A stretch of DNA of 64,000 nt, taken from positions 1,364,001 to 1,428,000 of the forward strand of contig WHVD01000005.1 in assembly GCA_015178975.1 (NCBI GenBank). Direction: 5' to 3'. Numbering within the stretch: position 1 is the first letter of the stretch; every line of letters begins with the position of its first letter. A model generated the notes under the pieces. The model searched no databases. It saw nothing but the letters and a program-made list of their open reading frames with translations, and had not been told where the DNA came from. This document shows positions 1 to 11,521 of this stretch, in pieces. The position numbers and the translations under genes were made by a program. This DNA is from Hysterangium stoloniferum (Eukaryota > Basidiomycota > Agaricomycetes > Hysterangiales > Hysterangiaceae).

Positions 1-1206
1 GGCGAATCTTGAATGACTTGAATTTTAGAGTCATCCATGCAGAGACCATCGGGTCCCATCATGAACCTAAATATTCACCCGTGTTGACATCAAATGAACA
101 TTTTTTTACCATTCACAAAAGGACCATGTTTTTGGAGTCTTCGGAGAACTTCATGGACATGTTCATTGTGAAGTGTGGGGTCTTTGGAAAATATGAGGAT
201 GTCGTCTAAGTATACAATGACATAGACATCAAGGAGGTTGGAAAAGATGTCATTGATAAAATGTTGAAAGACCGATGGAGCATTGGTGAGACTGAAAGGC
301 ATCACTAACGATTTGAAAGATCCATAGTGAGTGCGAAAAGCCATTTTCCACTCATCACCTTTGGCGATCCAAACCAAATGATAGGCGTATTTAAGATCTA
401 TCTTTGTATAGATTCAGGCCTTCCAAGGGGGATTAAGTAAATTGGAGATTAGTGGTAACAGGTACTTATCTTTCTGAGTGATCACATTGAGTCCTCGAAA
501 GACAATGCAAAGCCGTAGGGAACTGTCTTTTTTCTGAACGAATAGAACAGGGGCTCCATAAGGAGATTTTGAGGGTCAGATAAAACCTATAGCCAAGTGT
601 TTGTCCAAGAAATATCAGATAGCCGATAGTTTGGACTGCAAGAGAGGATAAACCAGGCCTAAGGGCAGATGTGAACCTTCTTCAATATCAATTTTCAAAT
701 TGTAGGGCCTGTGAGGGGCAAGTCAATCAGCTTTTTGTTTACTGAAGATGTCTGCAAATTCATGGTATTTTTCTGGAACACCTTCCAAATCTACAACAGG
801 TTTGGCCACCAGGGTTGTGAAATGACTGGTGGCTTTGTCAACTTAAAGATTGACTGTAAATGCTCAGGAGCCCTCCAACTTGATGGCTCTCATAAAAGCT
901 GCGGCATTTATTAGAGAGACAGGAGGTGGAGAGCTCAGATTTGCCATGGGGGCCAGAGGTGCCATAGAGGCCATATTTGCTGAAACAGGCAGAGATGGAC
1001 CAGTTGTATCAGGTGCTGACAGGGTTCAGAAATGGATACTGCCCAATATCCAATCAATCAACAGATTGTAGCAGGTGAGCCAGTTATGTCCTAGAACCAT
1101 GGAGCTGCTCGAGTCCAACTGTGTTACAAAAAAAGTAACTGTCTGAAAAGTTCCACACAGGAACTGAAGTTGGAGTTCGTAGGCTTGCGAGATTACAGAG
1201 TTTGAG
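1..1206 (-). pseudogene. pol: Ty3/gypsy pol fragment: reverse transcriptase and protease
   Basis: A 95-codon stretch at 90-377 carries the reverse-transcriptase fingers/palm, including GDEWKMAF and the active-site motif YLDD followed by ILIF. Upstream in sense (1026-1206) is the end of an aspartic-protease domain, with VLGHNWLT and LIDW, in the same order as in the related copy near 48.9 kb. Between them the frame is lost. The first base of the window is inside the reverse transcriptase, so RNase H and integrase are not visible here. Confidence 0.8.
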
Positions 1207-1211
1207 GTACC

Positions 1212-2882
1212 TGTTAAGTTGTATGCAGAGCTTAGTGGAGGGTTTCTGGAGAAACCCATGGGAAAGCTGGTAGGACTTGGCTTCAGCTTATAGACTGCAC
1301 CCTCACAAGATCGTGTTGTCCAATTTCAGACATGCGGATGGGAATCCCAGGGAGTCCAGGAGTAGTTGGAGGTCGAGGGGTGATGAGTTGGAAGTTGAGT
1401 AGTAAATAGTCAGAGGTCGAGTGATAGAGGGGTCAAAGGTCAAGTGATAGAGGGGTCAAAGGTCGAGTGATAGAGGGGTCAGAGCCTGTGGGCTCTGACG
1501 AGGTAAGGTGGTGTGTTTCAAAAAGGAGTTTAGAGTGGAAAATATACTGAGATTACTGGGGAAAATCTAAGCTGATTTTCTGACTGGATTGTATGTACAA
1601 CATCTGCCAGACTATATAGACTGTGGAATGTATAACATACCAAATCCCGTAATAATGAAATCTAAACTAGCAAACATGAAACAAGATAAGTAAACACCAG
1701 ATTTGGTGTTAGGAATGAAACAGAGCAGAGCAGAGTCCAAATCATGACAGATAGTTAAACCATAATGGGAATGGGGTGGAAACGGAGTCCAAATTGTGAC
1801 AGGTCATTTGACTATAATGGGAATGGGTGTTACGAGCAGAATTCCCACTGGACTCTGGGCACTAACTTATATGCACCTGCACCCTATATGCACCAATTGT
1901 CAGTTTACCGGAATTCCTGCCGGACTCCATACATCAGACTTGTCCACATTCGACTTCATTACTTTGTGTATCAGTCACCAGAATACCCACCAGACTCTGT
2001 CCCTGTCTATGTCCCATGCATCAGTCACCGGACCCCACTCGGAAAACCCATCATCCCTCTAACTGACCCCCGTTCCCGTGATAGTCAATGACCTGTCACG
2101 ATTTGGACTCCACTCCTGCTCCATTTCCTGTTATGGTTTCATGACCTGTCATGATTCAGACTCCACTCCATTCTGTCCCGTTCCTAACACCAAATTTGGT
2201 GTTTACTTATGTATCTCGTTTTATGTTTGTTAGTTTCATTTTCATTATTACTGGATTTGGTATGTTATTCATTCCACAGTCTATATAGTCTGGCAGATGT
2301 TGTACATACTGTACAATCCAGTCAGAAAATCAGCTTATATTCTCCCCAGTAATCTAGTACATTTTCCGCTCCTCTTTGAATTACACCGCTCTCACTAGTT
2401 GGAGCCCACAGGCTCTGACACATCTATCACTCAACCTCTGACTTATTTTTCTCGACTCCCCAACCTCTCGACCCATGAACTCCACCTGGACTCCCCAGGA
2501 TTCCTGTCCACCCATTTGAAATTGGACAACATGATCTCGTGAGGGCGCAGCCTATAAGCTGAAGCCAAGTCCTACTGGATTTCCCATGGGTTTCTCTGGA
2601 AACCCTCCATGTACGCACCCTTAACAACGGGGCTCAGTTAGAGAGCTGTTGGGTTTTCTGAGTGGAGTCTGGTGACTGGTATGTGGGACAGGGTCAGAGA
2701 TAGACAGGAGCAGGTTCTGGAGGGTATTCCAGTGACTGATACATGAAGTGACGAAGGTCGAGCATGGACAGGTCTGACGTCCAGAGTCTGGCGGGTATTC
2801 TGGTAAACTGATAATTGGTGCATGTAGGGTGTGGGTGCATATAAGTTAGTGCCTGGAGTCCAGCGGGTTTTCCAGTTATACA
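1212..2882 (-). repeat. Solo LTR, family A, split by a second solo LTR
   Basis: It begins TGTTAAG and ends TATACA, and is flanked by perfect 5-bp duplications GTACC (1207-1211 and 2883-2887). The sequence stops at 1827 and resumes at 2632, exactly around the inner LTR 1828-2626. Together the outer pieces match the other family-A solo LTR at 61808-62643. It sits inside the protease region of the gypsy remnant, so it is younger than that element. Confidence 0.88.
1828..2626 (+). repeat. Inner solo LTR, family A, inverted relative to its host LTR
   Basis: It runs from TGTTACGA to CTTAACA (799 bp). Flanks are ATGGG (1823-1827) and ACGGG (2627-2631), a 5-bp target duplication with one transition. 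Because host and insert are the same family in opposite orientation, 1212-2882 reads as a large imperfect palindrome. The copy carries the family palindrome AACACCAAATTTGGTGTT and a TATATAG box. Confidence 0.87.
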
Positions 2883-3049
2883 GTACCATTGAAAAGTCAG
2901 AGTGAAATCAGATCTATTGCATAGGTTTTTAACTGATGTTTCCAGGAAAAATCTATATCTATGAAACAATGAGTCGAACCTGAATCTACAAGAGCTTGAA
3001 AAGTAAGACTCCCGAGGGGTTCCAAAGTAAGATTTACAAATAAGGAGTT

Positions 3050-4447
3050 TGGATCATAGAGAGCGCATTAAGATGACAGTTCTCTGGTGTGTGGGACATT
3101 CAATGCAACTCTCCAACCACACGGAATCCAGAGAGTTGCTTAATCTTTTTTTTGACTTGGCAGCCAGCTTAGCCAGTTGTGAAGTTGTAGCCATATTGGA
3201 TGATCAGGCTTTTGTGGCCTTTGGGCATGTGGCAACTCGGTGTCCAGGATCTGCGCACAACAAACAAAGGTTGTTGTCCATTTGACATTGCTTTTCTTGT
3301 GGTAGGAGCTTGCTGTCAGAGCCAAATTTGCCAGCAAGGTCAGGTTTGTCCTTGTCTTGAGACTTACTCGACTGTTTTCCTTTGCCCTTTTTGTCATTAG
3401 AACCCTTGTTGTCGGACTTCTTATCGGAGTTTGAGTTGCCAGTATTGTTGGTATTTTGATTACCAGACTTATTGGCATTCTTGTTGTCTGATGATTTTTT
3501 GTCTGATGGATTTTCACAACTGATTTCCGATCGTCATTCCCAGTATCAGGCATCGCATTTTGGGCCTTTAGATGCATGAGTGGGAGAGTCTTTGGCTTGC
3601 CAGTGTCCCCTTTGGAAACTTTGTCTTTGAGGTGGGACAGGAGGCTGGAGTAGAACTGGTAATGGAGGGCTGAATCACCCCAGTCACAATGCACAGCAAG
3701 GTTGTTGAACTGGATGATGTAGTCGGTAATGCATTGGGTGTCTTTCATTTTGAGATTAGAAAGTGCAGCCTTGGCATTGCCGGTTTGGTCATAGGGGCCA
3801 AAGATTGTTTCAAGTTCCTCAATGAAAGCATCCCAATCATGGAGCCAATCGGGATCTTTGGAAGTGAGGCCAGAAAATGCGGGTTCAAACCAGGCTGCTG
3901 TGGAATCCTTGAGGTAAGAGAGTGCAAAGTTTACCTTTCAGTCATCCATTGCAAAGGCAGCCAGGCAGTCCCAAAAGTTGAATCAACATTGCATAAGAAA
4001 TGTCAGTAATTTCTTCGGGTTTGAGCTGGTAAATGGTTCAGGTTTATTGACTCAGGTTTGCCCAGGTTCCTTTTCCTTGGTATTGTTCTTTAAAAAATCG
4101 TTAAGGGATGCTAAGGTACCTGAGAACAATTCCCATGCTTTGTCAGGAGTGAAATCCAGCTTTTGTTTTGCAGACTTCGCAGGACCACTGGCTTGAGGTA
4201 TAGACCCATCACTATCCTCAGGTTCAGGTCCTGGAGCTGACTGATTGTTAACCTCTTCAGGTGCTTCAGGTTCAGCAACTTTGGGTACTTCCTTAGCATC
4301 ACCAGTAATTTCCACAAAGTGGGATTCTTCAGAGGGTTCTAGTTGTGGGGTTTTCAGAGTGGCTCGGGCAGTATACAGGAATGGAGATTGGAGGGTGGAA
4401 GATTCTGCTTTGCTGCTTGGCTTAACATCTTTCTTCCTGGGAGGCAT
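3050..4447 (-). pseudogene. gag: Ty3/gypsy gag, frameshifted
   Basis: The first ORF (4447-4052) starts MPPRKKDVK, 37 nt inside the 5' LTR, and is rich in E, P and S. The core continues in another frame around 3750-3930 and again at 3748-3140. A CCHC zinc knuckle, CLLCADPGHRVATC (C-X2-C-X4-H-X4-C), is readable at about 3225-3275 on the minus strand. At least two frame changes break the gene. Gag proteins package retroelement RNA; this copy cannot make a full product. Confidence 0.75.
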
Positions 4448-4470
4448 GATTGATGGAAATGTGAGTATGA

Positions 4471-4481
4471 AATCAGAATAT
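4471..4481 (-). other. Primer-binding site, self-priming type
   Basis: This 11-nt stretch (plus strand AATCAGAATAT) lies 2 nt from the 5' LTR edge. The same 11 nt occurs, in sense orientation, inside the LTR (4790-4800) at the place where the transcript is predicted to start. The RNA 5' end could therefore fold back and anneal here, as known for Tf1/sushi chromoviruses. No tRNA-complementary TGG site is seen next to the LTR. Confidence 0.65.
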
Positions 4482-4483
4482 AC

Positions 4484-5243
4484 TGTTAAGAACAGAAAAC
4501 TGACTGAAGTCGGTAAACTGACAGGGACTGAATGGAAGGACTTGGCTTCAGCTTATGTGCTATGCCCTTGCAAGTTACCGTCAGGTATCCTTAAATTTTG
4601 GGTGGGTGGAAAACTAGTCCTGTCGATAATCCTCTCAGTAAGTCACTGATTGGAGGCCGAAGAATAAGTTGAGGGTTGGATTGAAGGGTTGGAAACCATG
4701 AGTCGGAAATTGAGGGTGTGCGAGCAGAGGCGGAGAGTGGGATATTTTAGAGCAAAACTATGAGAGTTGTTTAGGAGTGTTCTGAGTCAATATTCTGATT
4801 GCCTTGTACCTACATTACAGTTGGACTCAAATACTAATTATCAGCATCTTGAAATACTAACTAAGGTAAGAGCAGGAATGTCCAATTAGTGACAAATAAA
4901 CTTGACTAGGAACTGGAAAGTTACGATAAGACCAGAAGCCATGATTATCTGAGAGCAGAATTACGAGAAAAGGAAATAGTCCAAGAGCTACAAGTATATA
5001 CAAGCATATGTGAAACATAGAGTAGAATGGATCAACATAATAAAAGGGAATGTATGTATCAAAGCATAACCAGATGGCAAGAGTATAACTTGACAGGGGC
5101 ATAAATGGGGTTTGATTGCCATGAAGGTATACATCAGTGTCAGTTTACTGATGGTTTCCGATACAATGACTTGGCCAGTAACTTGAAATGCAGGCAGATG
5201 ATAATATTGTCAGGGACTGTCAGGTTGCAACACGGTCGTAACA
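4484..5243 (-). repeat. 5' LTR, family B, of the gypsy remnant
   Basis: It is 760 bp, with ends TGTTAAGAAC and GGTCGTAACA. It matches the solo LTR at 63094-63815 and the truncated copies at 41529-42018 and 45577-46303. The gag start codon lies 37 bp inside its inner edge, which identifies it as a 5' LTR rather than a solo. It marks the boundary between transposon DNA and the host gene island. Confidence 0.85.
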
Positions 5244-5449
5244 ATTGGCTCTCTGGTCATCCATCTCATTGTAGTATAAATCTTCTTCATGTATACTACA
5301 GTTCTTTAGTTCAAAAATCAAACTTAGATTACCCTCTACTAGTTCCCAGTCTCATTCTCCCCTTCTCAGTACTTCTGAAGATGTTCTTGGCAAGCCACAA
5401 ACTCTTACTACAGTGAGGGACAAAACCTTCGTACCTCAGATCCAATTTC

Positions 5450-7620
5450 ATTACATCAACGTAACTGTAACGCCATATCCCAAAGCCAATTTCGAGAGCG
5501 GTACAACGCTTTCAAACTATGAGCATTTGCTCAAATTGTTCAGAGCTGGGTGGCTGGCACGGTCCTCTATAGCCCCTAATGAAAGCATACGTACAGTTAG
5601 GCAGTACAGTATGAATCAAAGCAAATTAATCATACGAATGCCGGTGACGACCGCTTGTTGATAGTCCTAACAGTGGTCATCTTAGTAAGGTTACACCACT
5701 GCCACCTCTGGAAATATGAATGGCTAACTTCTATCCATCTTTTGTAAGGATTCCCACCCAGAAACATGCCACCGCTCTCTCTTGTTGCTTTACTCTCTAT
5801 CCAAAGACCAACTTCACCGTATCCCAATAGGCAAGCTGCAAAATCCACCAGTAGGAGTGTTTCATCGCCTGACAATTGAAAGTTGAAGAGTATGCTTTAG
5901 TTGTATGCCATTTACTTACTCGTAAACCTATGTCGAGGAGATAAGCGCTATAAGCTGTTGTCTCAGGAGATTCAACAGTTTTCAAAAGCTCATCGGGAGG
6001 CACACCAAAAGACTCACACAAATACATGTGCACTTGGTTTCTCGTGCTATGGCCAACATGGTGATGGTACTCGAGCGCATTGTATCGAAGGAAACGGATT
6101 TAAGAGCCAACATTCTGTAAATAATTAAGGATGACAAAATCCTTTTGGAGATGAGATAAATCCCGCATACGCTTGGGCCCTACCGTAGTATTTATGGTAG
6201 TAATAGTCCTGCCTGACTGCAACCAAACCGTAAGCGCACTCAGGAAAAATCATTAAGATAATAACTTTACTTTATGAAATTGATGAAGTATTCTTTACCA
6301 GTCCCCAATGCTCGTGCAAACGGGTGTTTCACATAATTTTCCCAGAGGCTGTATGATCCATTCACCATCGCTGATATAAAAGGATATGGATTAGATGGAC
6401 GTGGCCTGACAAAATCATGATGAACATTGTTCCGCCGCAAATCAAATCACACAATAATAATCTGCGTTTCATTATGTTGTGCGTGTAATTCAAGGGGAGG
6501 CTTCCACTGACCAATGCAATTGAGGTGGTAATGGCGTAGTAAGTATACGTCGTAGCCAGTTTCATGGTTAAATATAAGTATGCATTCAATGATCATGAAA
6601 GCCAAGTAACTTATTTTCCCGTTTGCAAGCTCGCACGTCCATGCTGCTGTTAAAGTACAGCCGGCTCCGCGAGTGTTCCTCTCCATGGCGGGATGAACAA
6701 AGAGAGTGAAAGTATCAGGTAATGAATTCTGATATAAAACGTCTACGAAAAGCGGAGCGCCATCCAAGAGGTCATCCCATAATATTTGGCGGTTTGAAAG
6801 CTCCTTTTTTTTCGCATTCTTTAGGATGAGGATTGTGTCAGGGACCCCTAGATAGCCTTCGGGCCATTCGAGAGTAACCGTTTGTCGTGGTACTGTTATG
6901 ATTTCAAAAGCAGAAACATCCACGCGACTCCCTTTGAGCAAGACTGCTTTTGGATCCAAACGTAGAGAGTTCCTTTGCTGCTATTAACATGTCAGTGAAA
7001 CAGGAAATTCTTATTTTCCCAGCGAGCAGTAGCTCAGCCTCAGGTATGCTGGGAGTAACGATGGTAGAAATAGGAAGAAGTTTCTCCTTTTCTATTTGAC
7101 AAGGCAGCGGCGTCGAGCATAGGGCGACCAGACAGTAAAACACAAAAGGGATCAGCCACAACAGGTGGGACCACCTCGGGATAAATTGATCTAATAGCCG
7201 AAACAACCGCTGCCACGACTTCACCATTGAACAACATTCCGGGTTTCAACGCCTCGATGCCCAAACCACAAGAATCGAGCGCAACTAGTATAAACACTAG
7301 CGTGAATCTGGAATCAGCTAAGTGGAGGAACATGTCCGAACTGGCTTCTCAACAAGTGTCACTGGAGGCGCATGAACATCTTGGGCTTTCGTAGGGCTTT
7401 GAGCATCCAGTGCGGTCATAACACTCGTCCCATAGTATTGCAGAGAAGTGAATGTTTTGAAATCAGCCTAATGAGGCAGCATAAGCGGATATGAGTTTCC
7501 ATCAACTTTCAACAAAATTGAAATATAACTCGAGAGCTCACCTGAATCCCGGTTATCCCTGAGGGATCACTACTCGAAATAGTAAGAATGATTGGTAGCT
7601 TTGAAGGTCTTGTGACCTCG
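5450..7620 (-). pseudogene. THI20: Broken THI20-like gene: HMP/HMP-P kinase fused to TenA thiaminase II
   Basis: The N-terminal half is a ThiD-type kinase (hydroxymethylpyrimidine phosphorylation in thiamine biosynthesis and salvage). It shows ILTISSSDPSG, YYGTSVMTALDAQ, GIEALKPGML, VVADP, STIVTPSIPEAELL, KAVLLKGSR and GAGCTLTAA. The C-terminal half is TenA-like: WENYVKHPFARALG, FIKQDYYYHKYY, HMYLCESFG and LLGYGEVGLW. The domain order matches fungal THI20. Lesions are many. No in-frame ATG precedes the kinase. The Gly-rich GGAG is GITG. Frame changes occur near 7105 and 6965 and within TenA. A donor near 6612 reads ATAAGT instead of GTAAGT. A conserved Trp codon is TGA at 5512-5514. Assembly indels could explain some frame changes but not the stop and the donor. 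It lies next to the transposon boundary. Confidence 0.8.
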
Positions 7621-7725
7621 TAATGGTTATTTTCAAGTTAAGCACTGATTTCAGATTCCGACTTATGCGTTTTCCCAAACCGTGCTGGTCACTCCCACCT
7701 TCACTTGCGGATAACGTTCACTGGA

Positions 7726-9628
7726 ATGGTCGCCAAATTATTCGCTGGTTTTCCAAAGGACGTGCATAATGGCTCGGTGGAGAGACTTGAACTGGCAACA
7801 TTAGATGGCCACCAGGCGGAACCACCAAAATATGGAGACAATGACAGTGATGAAGAAAACGACTTAAACGATGATAGAGCACTATTGGGCGGGCCTTCAA
7901 GAAAGGCAGAAGATGCTCCTGGAAAGAAGATCGCTCAAGAAAATGCATCTCAGTTTGTATATGGCATTCTACTTGAGGTTCGTCCCAAATTCCATATGTT
8001 TTACCACTCACCTCAGAAGTTTTGTCAAAGACGATCCCAACTTTACTTTTAACGACTCTTGGTCTAACATTTACCGGAGAAATGCTAGAACGAGTTGCTG
8101 TATGTTTTATCTAAGAATATTGATACATCATCTCAATATGGCCAATCATAGGATTGGAACGCTATAAAGAGGGTCGATGAGCTATATATCCTTATTCCAA
8201 TGCTCAATAATTTAAAAGGAAATTTGGAAATGAATCTTTCTTCTCGTCTGAGCACTGCAGTGAGTGAGAGGTATATTTTGCAGCACCTTTATGGTTAATA
8301 AACAATTGTGTCAAGGCGAACATTGGAGAACTAAACTCAGCCCCTAGACGTAGAAAATTATTATTAGGAAATATAAGTCTGCTTCAAGTGCAGGCATTAA
8401 TACTCTCTTTTGTAGCGGCAGTGCTATCGTTTCTGCTTGGTTGGATGCTTCCGGTCACCCCAGAAGCTGCACCTGCACCAAGTACTATTTCTATGTTTCG
8501 GCGGCAGTCTCCTAGTAAGCCTACAGTGACAGCATCAAAGGCGGGAATAAAAGAGTGAGCATATCGCTGTTCATCTACGTTACTAACTAATCTCCAGCTA
8601 GATTTATTGTTCTTTTATCGACATCTATGGCCTCCGCATCAATTAGCGGACTCATTTTAGGGTCATTTATGTATTCTCTTATTATCATATGCTGTCGACT
8701 GTCCCGTGATCCCGGTGCGTAGTAAAACCGCTGTTTGAGCCATATTCTCATCCTGCTCTTCCTTTTAGACAATATTACCCCGCCAGTTGCGTCCTGCCTC
8801 GGGGATCTTCTCACACTATGTATTATTGGCTTAGTATCATCGGTCCTTGTCCAAGGAATAGACACATTAGTCCCGGTAGGACTGACAATTTTTCTTGTCG
8901 TAGCTGTAACCATGGCCATCCTGGTCACGCTGCGCAACGATGTCGTACGGCCATTGCTATCCATGGGTTGGATACCTTTACTAGGCGCAATGGTCATCTC
9001 GTCAGGTACTGGCATGGTGTTGGACCGGTTTGTCAATCAATATGGAGGTTTCGGACTTCTCTCCATCGTTCTAGGGGGTGAGTGATCATACATGCGTTCA
9101 CATGTATGTATATTTGATATAAATAAGGACTACCTGGTTCTGTCGGTTCGGTTTTTGTATCCCGCCTCTCGACAACACTGCACGCAACCTCAGCCGATCA
9201 CGACCACCGATCTCCCATTTCTAAAACCCACGGTGATATCTCCCGTAATTTCCTGACGACCCTCACACTGTTCCTCGTCACCTTACCAGTATTGGTTCTA
9301 TTCCTCGTATTTATACAAACCTCTGGATGGACAAAATTTCCCCCTCTTTTCCTGGGCATATTTGTTGTGTTTTTTTGTTGTACGGTGAGGCTCTCGTCTC
9401 TAATGCACTGAACCACGAATGTACACCGTTGACCCAATATAGGTTCTCGCATCGTTGACCATTGCACGGTTATTAACACAATTCCTTTGGAGCAAGGATC
9501 TGGATCCGGATACATATGCGATGCCTATACACTCATCACTAGTAGATTTAGTTGGCCAGCTTATGCTTGTAGCCTGCTTCGAATTTTCGCAGGCTCTGGG
9601 CGCAGATGTGAAAAACAAAATTAATTGA
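7726..9628 (+). CDS. SLC41/MgtE-family divalent cation (Mg2+) transporter
   Basis: Multi-exon membrane protein of the SLC41 family, bacterial MgtE-like carriers that move Mg2+ across the plasma or organelle membrane. Diagnostic blocks in order are TLGLTFTGEMLERV, NLKGNLEMNLSSRLSTAANIGEL, LLLGNISLLQVQALILSFVA, then the second half DNITPPVASCLGDLLTL, GLPGSVGSVFVSRLSTTLHA and a tail with SLVDLVGQLMLVACFEF. The two MgtE half-repeats and about ten hydrophobic segments are visible. The acidic N-terminal tail (about 80 residues) starts at ATG 7726. Later introns splice cleanly (for example donors near 8098, 8271 and 8714). The first junction (7977/8017) does not keep frame with canonical sites, so exon 2's start is uncertain. 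It is divergent from the broken THI20 gene. Confidence 0.88.
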
Positions 9629-10232
9629 TGCCAATACTTTTGAACAGAGGGAACATATGTATATAACGATGGACCTAGGTTTTGCATGGGGGGTTTTTTC
9701 GCACGATCAAATTGCCACCTTGAGTTGCGCTCAGTGATAAACATAATTATCATGAGTCAATAAAAAGTGCCTGCAATTATGACATGCTAGGCGAACATGA
9801 CATATTGGGGCATTTCTTCCTAACCACTCGCATGAAACGAATAATGTATTTTATCCAAGACTATTTTTTTTTCCAATCGACCATATTTAGAGTCTATTTT
9901 AGTCTAACATATATATGTGGGCGGTTGAGGACGTATTATGGACATGTGTGTACCGGGTTCGGCGAATGCTGACATTCTAAGGTACGCCGAGTGATCCAAT
10001 GTAGCCAATTTCGTGAGTTAACCCCGTCGCAAAACCAGACGTCACAGGTTTGAGGCTCACACCGTTTTCAGGTAACGAGTCGACCTGCAGTCTTCTCCCT
10101 TCCACCATCTCGCAGTCACCTCACACTCACGGGCGGAAACGTGCGAGCGAGACTTCTACAAAACTCTATCTTATCTTATCCTATCGTTACTTTAATTTCA
10201 TAATCTTTCCTTAATTCTTCTCAGCGATTAAC
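9629..10232. other. Intergenic region without recognised gene
   Basis: AT-rich spacer between the transporter and the next plus-strand gene. A pyrimidine-rich tract with TTATCTTATCCTATC at about 10170-10190 precedes the ATG at 10233 and could belong to that promoter. No conserved ORF, RNA gene or repeat is recognised. Confidence 0.5.
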
Positions 10233-11461
10233 ATGCCAAAATCTCGATGGGGCGACGTAAAGTACGACCCTGTTTCGACAACAGACGACACTGAAGCCAG
10301 CGCTCGATTAGTCTCTCCTTTGGCGGAGACACTTGACAATCGACTTCTTGATGCGGAGGCCTACGAGATACCTCTTACCCCGGCCCTGGCCTCCGTGGAT
10401 GCAACAACTACCATAGACGTGCGCCCTTACGAGAAGGACAGTTATAACCCTGTGAATGGTCCCCCGCCTCTAAGCTATCCGATTCAAACAAAGAGGTGGT
10501 CTTTAATCTCGACCTGGTCTATCATTATACTTCTGAACACTATACTCCCTGTTACTATATTTTATGTACTGCGCCATGGTAATATTTTGACTCGTATTTT
10601 ATCTCTGCGCTAACGTACCGATATGGTGTAGTGTTCCATTCTCGTACAGATGTTATTCTCAATATCTCGCAGATTCCAATGACTCCGACATTATTTCAAT
10701 TTCCTTATAGACTATGGCAATTAAAGCGTCGAAATGGCGAACGGTCGCCTAGGGAGCATGGACTATTTACTTGGGACTTCTTCCAATGGCAATTTTGTGC
10801 GTTCTTTTCAATACTTTTGCGCGCTGCAATTACTAATGTTCTTGTGATTACTCCTATTGTCCCACAAAAGTCTTCGGAGCAGCACTCACAACAGCTATCT
10901 GTGCCGTAGCGGGCACACTAGAGTCCTATCATTTGTTTGCGTTAGCGCCACTCATTCTTTTCGGGGAAGTTTGTTTGCAAGTCATAATATTCAATACATT
11001 GGCCAGATTTAAAGTCTCACAACCATGTCGAATCTCGTCAGTTCCTAAAGGGGAGCCTTTTCGACCAGGTGTTTATTATGTGTAGGTGGATACGAAAACT
11101 TGATGTCGTAATATGCCTAATTGGGTTTTTATATTATAGTATCGAAGACCTGACAGCTGTAGATGGCGGTGGCGGTGTGGAATTTCGGGACGAGCTTCTC
11201 GAGCGCTGGAACGCTTCCCTACCCTTTCAGTCCTTGGTATATAACGTAGGTTGGATTCTCGGAACTAGCGGAATTTGTATGGTGCTACTTGAACTGGGGC
11301 TCATGATGACGACTCCAATCGACATTTTCTTCGGGCTATCATGGGTTATTCTATGGGCGTGGGCTGGGCTGGGGGCATACTATTGTATAAGGTATACGAA
11401 GTCTCGGTTAAAGGCAGAAAAGTTGTGGTGGGATAAAGTGGTTTTAAATACAGACTCCTAG
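10233..11461 (+). CDS. Fungal integral membrane protein with PKGEPxRPG / EDxxAVDGGGG signature
   Basis: Four exons starting MPKSRWGDVKYDP. A polar N-terminus of about 80 residues is followed by about seven hydrophobic segments. Exons join through introns at about 10579-10632, 10798-10872 and 11082-11140. The spliced product reads ISSVPKGEPFRPG, then VYYVIEDLTAVDGGGG and EFRDELLERWNAS, and ends in two membrane spans and a basic tail. This signature is shared by a widespread, uncharacterised family of fungal membrane proteins. No catalytic motif is visible, so no function is proposed. It lies downstream of, and in the same direction as, the SLC41-type gene. Confidence 0.8.
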
Positions 11462-11521
11462 ACGAATGCCACATGTATTTATTAGATTTTAGGATGATTG
11501 TCTTTTTATTAAGGTTTTAAC

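Larger units (their letters stand above)
1..5243 (-). mobile_element. Ty3/gypsy retrotransposon remnant, cut by the window edge
   Basis: In minus-strand order this remnant shows a 5' LTR (4484-5243), a primer-binding site (4471-4481), a frameshifted gag (about 4447-3050), a protease region and part of reverse transcriptase running off position 1. The protease is interrupted by a solo LTR (1212-2882) flanked by GTACC. Removing that insertion rejoins protease sequence resembling the fragment at 48885-49309, which comes from a related element. No target duplication could be checked because the 3' LTR lies outside the window. The copy is dead: gag and pol are both broken by frame changes. Confidence 0.85.
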
